From assembly GCA_036375165.1 (NCBI GenBank), contig DASUSI010000023.1, positions 1 through 17,215 of the forward strand: a stretch of DNA of 17,215 bases, given 5' to 3'. Below are positions 7,486 through 13,808 of this stretch, one piece after another; positions within the stretch are counted from its first letter, which is position 1, and the number at the start of each line of letters is the position of its first letter. A program made the translations under genes and the position numbers. The DNA is from WHSM01 sp036375165 (GTDB lineage: Bacteria; Actinomycetota; Actinomycetes; Mycobacteriales; Micromonosporaceae). Below the pieces are notes generated by a model, which worked only from the letters and a program-made list of their open reading frames with translations, was not told where the DNA came from and did no database searches.

Positions 7486-8445
7486 ATGCCCGGCGTCACC
7501 GTCGCCCCCGCGCCGGGCCCGCAGCCGCGGGCCCGGCCGCGCCGGGTGACGGGGCTACGCCGCCGGGAAGCCCTGGCCGGGTACGGGTTCCTGGCGCCGT
7601 GGCTCATCGGCTTCACCGTCTTCATGGCAGGGCCGATGATCGCCAGCTTCGCGCTCTCGCTCACCGACTACGACATCCTCACCCCGCCCGAGTACGTGGG
7701 CTGGGACAACTACCGGGAACTGCTCGCCGACCCGAGGGTAGGACTGAGCCTGGCCAACACGCTGGTCTTCGCGCTCCTGCACGTGCCGCTGACCATGCTG
7801 GTGGCTCTGACACTGGCGTCGGTGCTGGCCCGGGTCGGTCGTCGTTCCGCCGGGTTCTTCCGGACCGTCTTCTACCTTCCGGTGGTCACCCCCAGAGTGG
7901 CTGTCGGGGTGCTGTTCCTATTGCTGTTCAACGGGCAGGTCGGACTGGTCAACAGCACCCTGGAAGGTTTCGGGATCGAAGGTCCGGAGTGGACCACGGA
8001 CGCGCCCTGGGTCAAGCCCGGACTGGTGGTGATGAGCCTGTGGTCGGTCGGCGGCACGGTGGTGATCTACCTGGCCGCGCTGAAGAACGTACCGACCGAG
8101 TTGTACGAGGCAGCCGCGATCGACGGGGCCTCGGCCTGGCGGCAGTTCCGCCACATCACGCTACCCATGATCAGCGGCGCGTTGTTCTTCACGTTCATCG
8201 TGCTGACCATCGCCTCGTTGCAGGTCTTCGACGAGGCGTACACCGCGTACTACGGGACCGCGGCGGCCGGCTACAGCAGTGACGCCGCCCTGTTCTACCT
8301 GATCTACCTGTTCCAGCAGGCGTTCCGGTTCCTGCACATGGGATACGCGTCCGCCATGGCCTGGCTGCTGTTCCTCGTCATCGTGGTGATCACGGTCATC
8401 CAGGTGCGGGTCAGCCGACGCTTCGTCTACTACGAAGGGCAGTGA
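7486..8445 (+). CDS. ABC sugar transporter, permease 1 (MalF-like)
   Basis: Inner-membrane subunit of the importer, 319 residues. Hydrophobic segments lie at about 34-57, 88-112, 128-149, 178-199, 231-250 and 287-308, the six helices of a CUT1 permease. The cytoplasmic EAA loop that docks the ATPase is at about 208-227 (EAAAIDG followed by ITLP). The N-terminus is Pro/Arg-rich and probably cytoplasmic. It starts 3 bp after the binding-protein stop, so it is in the same transcript. No ATP-binding subunit is encoded anywhere in the window. Confidence 0.95.
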   Translation: MPGVTVAPAPGPQPRARPRRVTGLRRREALAGYGFLAPWLIGFTVFMAGPMIASFALSLTDYDILTPPEYVGWDNYRELLADPRVGLSLANTLVFALLHVPLTMLVALTLASVLARVGRRSAGFFRTVFYLPVVTPRVAVGVLFLLLFNGQVGLVNSTLEGFGIEGPEWTTDAPWVKPGLVVMSLWSVGGTVVIYLAALKNVPTELYEAAAIDGASAWRQFRHITLPMISGALFFTFIVLTIASLQVFDEAYTAYYGTAAAGYSSDAALFYLIYLFQQAFRFLHMGYASAMAWLLFLVIVVITVIQVRVSRRFVYYEGQ

Positions 8446-8452
8446 GCCGGGG

Positions 8453-9391
8453 GTGTCCAGCGTGCAGACCATGGCGGGGGGCCCGCCGAGCACCCCGGCG
8501 GCGCGACCGGAGACCGCACCGGAGCCGGCGGCCACGCCTCGTCGGTCCGCCTCGGGTGGGTCCCGCAACCTGCTGTCCCGTACCGCTTTCCGGGTGGTCC
8601 TGCTCGGCAGTTCCGTGCTGTTCCTCTACCCGTTCCTGTGGTTGGTCAGCGCGTCGGTGAAGCCGCGTCCGGAGGTCTTCGACAACCTGTTGATCCCGGA
8701 GCACTTCGCCCCGGGCAACTACGCCAGGATCTGGAACGCCGAGCCGGTGCTGAACTGGTTCCTGAACAGTGTGACGGTGTCACTGGCCGCGGCGGCAACG
8801 GTGACCGTGTCCAGTTCCCTGGTCGCGTTCGGCTTCGCCTATTTCCGGTTTCCGGGCCGTAACGTACTGTTCGGCCTCGTGCTCGGAACCATGATGCTGC
8901 CGGGCGCGGTGACCATGATCCCGGTCTACCTGATCTGGAACACCGCCGGCCTTGCCACGACGCAGGTCCCGCTGTGGGCGGGCAACCTGTTCGGCAGTGC
9001 GTTCTACATCTTCCTGCTACGGCAGTTCTTCCTCGGCCTGCCCCGGGAGGTGTTCGAGGCGGCCCGGGTGGACGGGGCCAGTTACTGGACGATGTTCTGG
9101 CGGATCGCGGTGCCGCTGTGCAAGCCGGCGATGATCGTCACCTTCGTGTTCGAGATCCAGGCGAGCTGGTCGGACCTGATGCGACCCCTGATCTACCTGC
9201 GCGACCCCGAGCTGTTCACGCTGCCGCGCGGGCTCAAGGCGGTCGTCGACCGGTTCGGGCAGAGCGGTGAGGCGGAATGGGAGATCGTGCTCGCCGGTAG
9301 TGTGATCACCACCCTGCCGATGATCATTCTGTTCTTCATCCTCCAGCGGTACTTCGTCTCGGGGATCGCGACGCAAGGGCGCAAGGGCTAG
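8453..9391 (+). CDS. ABC sugar transporter, permease 2 (MalG-like)
   Basis: Second inner-membrane subunit, 312 residues, pairing with permease 1. Hydrophobic helices include about 47-67, 104-128, 139-163, 177-194, 224-240 and 277-297. The EAA loop is at about 202-221 (EAARVDGAS ... VPL). The end, QRYFVSGIATQGRKG, is characteristic of MalG-type permeases. A Pro/Ala-rich tail of about 40 residues precedes the first helix. GTG 8453 is used, 7 bp after permease 1; the in-frame ATG at 8471 is an alternative that would shorten the tail by 6 residues. Confidence 0.95.
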   Translation: MSSVQTMAGGPPSTPAARPETAPEPAATPRRSASGGSRNLLSRTAFRVVLLGSSVLFLYPFLWLVSASVKPRPEVFDNLLIPEHFAPGNYARIWNAEPVLNWFLNSVTVSLAAAATVTVSSSLVAFGFAYFRFPGRNVLFGLVLGTMMLPGAVTMIPVYLIWNTAGLATTQVPLWAGNLFGSAFYIFLLRQFFLGLPREVFEAARVDGASYWTMFWRIAVPLCKPAMIVTFVFEIQASWSDLMRPLIYLRDPELFTLPRGLKAVVDRFGQSGEAEWEIVLAGSVITTLPMIILFFILQRYFVSGIATQGRKG

Positions 9392-10518
9392 TGGTGGGTA
9401 CCACATCGGCGATCCCCGAGCACGGCCGCCACCGCGTGGCGGCTGCCGACAGGGCAGGTGGGGACGTGGTGGCTCCCAGTGAGGCGGGTGGCGATGTGGC
9501 GGGGCAGGACGCGGCGCCTCCCGGCGCGGTTGGTAGCGGTGCGGCGCTTCCCGACGTGGTCCTCGGGCTGGACATCGGCGGTACCAAACTCGCCGCCGGG
9601 GTGGTCGCGCCGGACGGGGAGGTCCGCTCCTTCCTGGTCGCGCCGAGCTGGGCCAGGCAGGGAGCCCGCACCACCCTGGACCGCCTGTTCGACCTGGGAC
9701 GCGACGCGCTGACCCAGGCGGGAAACCCGCGGCTCGCGGCGGTCGGCATCGGCTGCGGCGGGCCGCTCGACCCGTACCGGGGCATCCTGCTGCGTCCGCC
9801 GCACCTGCCGGACTGGGTGAACGTGCCGGTCACCGAGTGGACCCAGGATGCCTTCGGGGCACCCGCGGTCGTGGACAACGACGCCACGGCGGCTGCCGCC
9901 GGGGAACACCGCTTCGGTGCCGGAGTCGGTACCAGGAACCTGGTCTACCTGACCCTGTCCACCGGGGTCGGCGGCGGGCTGGTCATCGACGGGAAGGTCT
10001 ACCGGGGTGCCGCCGGCAACGGCGGCGAGCTGGGGCACATCACCGTGGAACAGTACGGCCGGCGCTGCCGTAGCTGCGGTCGTCGGGGCTGCCTGGAGGC
10101 GTACGTGTCCGGCGTGTCCATCGCCGAGCGGGCCCGGGAGGCGCTGGCCGGCGGTGTCGAGTCCTTACTGACCCCTGTGGCCGAGTTGACGGCCGCGGAC
10201 GTGCAGCGGGCGGCACTGGCCGGTGACCCGGTGGCGGCGATGGTCTGGGACGAAACCGTCGAAGCGCTGATCTGTGGCCTGACCTCGATCGTCAACCTGG
10301 TCGAACCCGAACTGGTGGTGCTGGGCGGTGGGGTCACCCGGGCCGGGGAGCACCTGATCGGGCCGGTGCGGCAGGCAGTGCTGCGCCAGGCCATGGCCCC
10401 GGCCGCGCAGGCGGTGCGAATCGTCCGCGCCGCGCTGGGAGACCGGGTCGGCGTCGTGGGGGCGGCGGCGATCGCATACGAACGGTTACCGACCGGAAGG
10501 ACACACCCGGATGGCTGA
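9391..10518 (+). CDS. ROK-family sugar kinase
   Basis: ATP-dependent hexose (or related sugar) kinase of the ROK family, 375 residues. It shows the phosphate-binding motif LDIGGTK, the catalytic VDNDATAAAAGE, LSTGVGGGLVIDGK, GNGGELGH, and the zinc/ROK signature region CRSCGRRGCLEAY. Two points are odd. The first two cysteines are spaced CxxC, whereas ROK proteins usually have CxC. There is also an N-terminal extension of about 55 low-complexity residues (Gly/Ala/Asp-rich) before the kinase fold. GTG 9391 overlaps the permease stop by one base, favouring coupled translation; GTG 9556, just before VLGLDIGGTK, gives a standard-length protein but has no ribosome site. No HTH is present, so it is a kinase rather than a ROK repressor. 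Followed by a phosphosugar isomerase, it probably phosphorylates a sugar released by the glycosidases; mannose is the natural guess beside GH38. Confidence 0.9.
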   Translation: MVGTTSAIPEHGRHRVAAADRAGGDVVAPSEAGGDVAGQDAAPPGAVGSGAALPDVVLGLDIGGTKLAAGVVAPDGEVRSFLVAPSWARQGARTTLDRLFDLGRDALTQAGNPRLAAVGIGCGGPLDPYRGILLRPPHLPDWVNVPVTEWTQDAFGAPAVVDNDATAAAAGEHRFGAGVGTRNLVYLTLSTGVGGGLVIDGKVYRGAAGNGGELGHITVEQYGRRCRSCGRRGCLEAYVSGVSIAERAREALAGGVESLLTPVAELTAADVQRAALAGDPVAAMVWDETVEALICGLTSIVNLVEPELVVLGGGVTRAGEHLIGPVRQAVLRQAMAPAAQAVRIVRAALGDRVGVVGAAAIAYERLPTGRTHPDG

Positions 10519-11122
10519 GGACCCGTCGGATCAACTGGCGATCCAACTCTCCGAGCACGTGGCGCAGTTGGCCGAACACGTCGCGCTGGCCAGCCGGGTC
10601 GGTGAACTGTTACCTACGCTGCGTACCGTCGGCAACCGGCTGATCGCGGCGTACCGGATCGGTGGCAGATTGTTCACGTTCGGTAACGGAGGCAGTGCCG
10701 CCGACGCCCAACACCTCGCGGCCGAATTGGTCGGCCGTTACCGGCGGGAGCGCCGTCCGTTGCCGGCCCTCGCACTGACCGTGGACCCGTCTGTGCTGAC
10801 CTGCATCGGCAACGACTACGGCTACGACGAGGTGTTCGCCCGTCAGATACGGGCGTTCGCCGGTCCCGGTGACATGGTGATCGGCTTCACCACCAGCGGC
10901 CGGTCCCCGAACGTCATCGCCGGCCTGGCCACCGCTCGGGAACTGACCGCGACCACAGTGCTGTTCACCGGGGCCGAAGCTGGCCCCGCGGCCGATCACG
11001 CTGATCACGTACTGGCGGTACCGTCCCCGACCACCGCACGAATCCAGGAGATGCACCTGCTGCTCCTGCATCTGCTGAGCGAGCACGTCGACTCCTGGGC
11101 GGCGGGAGAGGAGAGCGGATGA
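10511..11122 (+). CDS. SIS-domain phosphosugar isomerase, GmhA-like
   Basis: A 203-residue single SIS-domain protein. FGNGGSAADAQHLAAELVGRY (about 57-77) and TSGRSPN (128-134) form the phosphosugar-binding site. IQEMHLLLLH with His182 matches the C-terminal helix of sedoheptulose-7-phosphate isomerases (GmhA). Glu72 and His182 sit where GmhA has its catalytic Glu and His, so aldose-ketose isomerisation is likely. It overlaps the kinase by 8 nt (ATGGCTGA), with GGAAGGA upstream. In a catabolic operon without lipopolysaccharide or heptose-biosynthesis genes, it more likely isomerises the product of the preceding ROK kinase than makes a heptose for export. Mannose-6-phosphate, or a heptose-7-phosphate feeding the pentose phosphate pathway, are both possible (inference). 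Confidence 0.88.
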   Translation: MAEDPSDQLAIQLSEHVAQLAEHVALASRVGELLPTLRTVGNRLIAAYRIGGRLFTFGNGGSAADAQHLAAELVGRYRRERRPLPALALTVDPSVLTCIGNDYGYDEVFARQIRAFAGPGDMVIGFTTSGRSPNVIAGLATARELTATTVLFTGAEAGPAADHADHVLAVPSPTTARIQEMHLLLLHLLSEHVDSWAAGEESG

Positions 11123-13611
11123 CCGAACTCAGACCCGAGCCGGTGCCCACCGGACCCGCGGCGGTACCCAGCGAGCAGCGGCTGCTGCACATGATCGGGA
11201 ACGCGCACATCGACCCGGTGTGGCTGTGGCAGTGGCCCGAGGGCTACCAGGAGGTGCGGGCCACCTTCCAGTCCGCGATCGACCGGATGTCGGAGTACCC
11301 GGAGTTCGTCTTCACCTGCGACTCGGTGTGCTACCTGGCCTGGGTGGAGGAGAGCGACCCGGAGTTGTTCGAGGCGATCCGGGCCCGGATCGCGGAAGGC
11401 CGCTGGCAGGTGGTCGGCGGCTGGTGGATCGAACCGGACTGCAACCTGCCCGGCGGCGAGTCGTTCGTCCGCCAGGCGCTGTACGCGCAGCGTTACCTCC
11501 ACGACCGGTTCGGCATGATCGCCACCGTCGGGGCCAACGTGGACCCGTTCGGCCACAACGCGTCCCTGCCGCAACTCCTGCGCAAAAGCGGGATGGACTC
11601 GTACCTGTTCCTGCGGCCGGGGCCCCACGAGATGACACTTCCGGGTCCGTACTTCTGGTGGCAGGCACCCGACGGGTCCCGGGTACTGGCGTACCGGATC
11701 CCCCACGAGTACTGCGGCCCCCGCCAAGACCTGGGCTACCACCTGGACAAGGCGCTGGCGCAACTGCCGAGCGACGAGCCGGAGCTGATGGTCTTCTACG
11801 GGGTGGGCAACCACGGCGGCGGGCCGACCCGGGCCAACCTGGACAGCATCCGCCGGCTCGACGGGTACGACGGGTTGCCGAGGCTGCGCTGCGGTTCGCC
11901 ACGGGAGTACTTCGACCGGCTGCTGGAGCGCGGCGGCGACATTCCGGTGCACGACTCGGAACTGCAACACCACGCGGTGGGCTGCTACTCGGCCCACTCC
12001 GGCGTCAAGCGGTGGAACCGCCGGGCGGAGAACCTGCTGGTACGGGCCGAGAAGTGGGCCACCGTCGCGGACGTGCTGTCCGGTGTGCCGTACCCCCTGG
12101 AGAGCTTCGGTGAGGCGTGGAAGCTGGTGCTGTTCAACCAGTTCCACGACATCCTCGCCGGAGCCGCGATCGCGCCCGCCTACCAGGACGCCCGGGACCA
12201 GTACGGTCACGCCTGCTCGATCGCGGCGACCGGGTTCAACCGGGCGGTGCAGTCGCTGAGCCGGCGGATCAACATTCCGCCGGAACCGGAGATGACCCCG
12301 GTGGTGGTGTTCAACCCCCACCCGTGGCGGCTGGTCGCTGACGTGGAGTTCGAGTTCGGCGGCTTCCCCGCGTTCGACGCCAGCGTGGTCGACGACGACG
12401 GCGGACCCGTACCGGTGCAGCGGACCCGCTCGGCGGCCACGGTGAACGGGTGGCGGCGTCGGCTGGTGATCGCCGCGGACGTCCCGCCGCTGGGCTACCG
12501 GGTGTACCGGATCCGTCCGGGTACGGAGCCCGCGCCCGACTCCGTCGCCGCCACCGACACCACGCTCGAAAACGAGTTCCTGAGCCTGCGGGTGGACCCG
12601 GGCACCGGCTGGCTGAGCGAACTCCGGGACACCACGAACGGCACCGACCTGCTGCCCCCCGCCGCCACCGGCCACGCGGTGGTTCTGGACGACCCCTCCG
12701 ACACCTGGGGACACCGGGTGCTCAAGTACAACGACGTGATCGGGGAGTTCCAGCCGACCTCGATCCGCCTGGTCGAACCGGGCCCGGTCCGGGCGGTGCT
12801 GCGGGTGGAGAGCCGTTACGGGCAGTCCACCCTGGCCGAGGAGTACCTGCTCAGCGCCCGCGCCCGGCACGTCGAGGTCCGGGTGACCCTGGACTGGCGG
12901 GAGCAGCAGCGGATGCTGAAGCTGCGGGTGCCCACAGCCGTCACCGCCGAGCACGCCACCTACGAGGTGCCGTACGGCCACATCCGGCGACCCACCGACG
13001 GTGCGGAAGAACCGGCACAAACCTGGGTGGACGTCTCCGGTCCGCTTCCGGACGGCCGGCGGGCCGGGTTGTCGGTGCTCAACGACGGCAAGTACGGCCA
13101 CGACGTGCTGGGCGGTGACATCGGGATCAGCGTGGCCCGCAGCCCGGCTTTCGCCTGGCACGAACCCAAGCTGCTCGACGCCGACGGCGTGTACCAGTAC
13201 CTCGACCAGGGCCGGCAGGAGTTCCGGTACGCGCTGGTGCCGCACACCGGGGACTGGCGCGCCGCCGGCACCGTGCGGCTCGCCGCCGAGCTGAACCAGC
13301 CGGCGTTCCCGCTGCTGGAGACCTACCACGACGGCGACCTGCCGCAGCGGGCGTCGTACCTGTCGGTCAGTGACCCGTCCGTGGTCCCCACCGTCCTGAA
13401 GCTCTCCGAGGACGGGGACGGCGAGGTCGTCCTCCGGGCGTACGAGACCGCCGGGGCCCCGGCCGAGGTCTCGATCGACCTGCCGCTGCTGGGACGCACC
13501 GTGACGGCCAGCTTCGGGCGCTACGAGATCAAGACCTTCCGGATCTCACGCGACCTGGACCAACCGGTGATCGAGACCAACCTGCTGGAGTGGCCGGAGG
13601 CGAACCTGTGA
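11119..13611 (+). CDS. Alpha-mannosidase, glycoside hydrolase family 38
   Basis: Retaining, zinc-dependent exo-alpha-mannosidase, 830 residues, the usual size for a bacterial GH38. Near the N-terminus, GNAHIDPVWLW gives the first zinc ligands His30 and Asp32. NVDPFGHN gives the catalytic nucleophile and metal ligand Asp142. GNHGGGPT gives His232. The middle and C-terminal parts are the expected helical and beta-sandwich domains (ENEFLSLRVDPGTGWLSELRD begins the beta part; NDGKYGHDV is conserved). No signal peptide is present, so it acts on imported oligosaccharides in the cytoplasm. The ATG overlaps the isomerase stop (ATGA) and is preceded by GGAGAGGAGAG, a strong ribosome site. The exact linkage is not readable, and some GH38 relatives act on other alpha-linked sugars. 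Confidence 0.95.
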   Translation: MTELRPEPVPTGPAAVPSEQRLLHMIGNAHIDPVWLWQWPEGYQEVRATFQSAIDRMSEYPEFVFTCDSVCYLAWVEESDPELFEAIRARIAEGRWQVVGGWWIEPDCNLPGGESFVRQALYAQRYLHDRFGMIATVGANVDPFGHNASLPQLLRKSGMDSYLFLRPGPHEMTLPGPYFWWQAPDGSRVLAYRIPHEYCGPRQDLGYHLDKALAQLPSDEPELMVFYGVGNHGGGPTRANLDSIRRLDGYDGLPRLRCGSPREYFDRLLERGGDIPVHDSELQHHAVGCYSAHSGVKRWNRRAENLLVRAEKWATVADVLSGVPYPLESFGEAWKLVLFNQFHDILAGAAIAPAYQDARDQYGHACSIAATGFNRAVQSLSRRINIPPEPEMTPVVVFNPHPWRLVADVEFEFGGFPAFDASVVDDDGGPVPVQRTRSAATVNGWRRRLVIAADVPPLGYRVYRIRPGTEPAPDSVAATDTTLENEFLSLRVDPGTGWLSELRDTTNGTDLLPPAATGHAVVLDDPSDTWGHRVLKYNDVIGEFQPTSIRLVEPGPVRAVLRVESRYGQSTLAEEYLLSARARHVEVRVTLDWREQQRMLKLRVPTAVTAEHATYEVPYGHIRRPTDGAEEPAQTWVDVSGPLPDGRRAGLSVLNDGKYGHDVLGGDIGISVARSPAFAWHEPKLLDADGVYQYLDQGRQEFRYALVPHTGDWRAAGTVRLAAELNQPAFPLLETYHDGDLPQRASYLSVSDPSVVPTVLKLSEDGDGEVVLRAYETAGAPAEVSIDLPLLGRTVTASFGRYEIKTFRISRDLDQPVIETNLLEWPEANL

Positions 13612-13808
13612 CCGTCGTCCCGCTCGACGGCGACGCCTGGCAGATCCGGGCGCACGAGCGGGGCGGCTGGACGGTGCCGGACGACAACCTGTTCGACCTG
13701 ATGCCGGATGAGTCCCGGACAGTGGTCGTGTCCTGGCGTGCCGCTGAGGTCCCGGACCGTTTGCTGCGACTGTCCGGGTTCGACCTCGGAGCGCGCCGTG
13801 TCCGCTGA
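13608..13808 (+). CDS. Small protein resembling the C-terminal Ig-like domain of GH2 beta-mannosidases
   Basis: A 66-residue product from GTG 13608, which overlaps the GH38 stop as GTGA, to TGA 13808. The stretch GGWTVPDDNLFDLMPDESRTVVVSW followed by LLRLSGFDLG has the alternating beta pattern of the final Ig-like domain of GH2 beta-mannosidases, where an SDNxFDLLPGE-type motif precedes the last strands. There is no catalytic domain, signal peptide or membrane segment. Codon use is normal for the region (third positions mostly G or C), and both ends overlap neighbours, so it looks maintained. It could be a detached beta-domain that packs onto GH38 or the next protein, or the leftover of a lost GH2 gene. 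An ATG at 13590 in the same frame would add 6 residues. The domain comparison is from memory of the family pattern, not a search. Confidence 0.6.
   Translation: MTVVPLDGDAWQIRAHERGGWTVPDDNLFDLMPDESRTVVVSWRAAEVPDRLLRLSGFDLGARRVR

Noticed and set aside
11005..13329. Long minus-strand open frame opposite GH38
   Set aside because: Antisense shadow in high-GC DNA; the plus strand has clear GH38 motifs and a coupled start.
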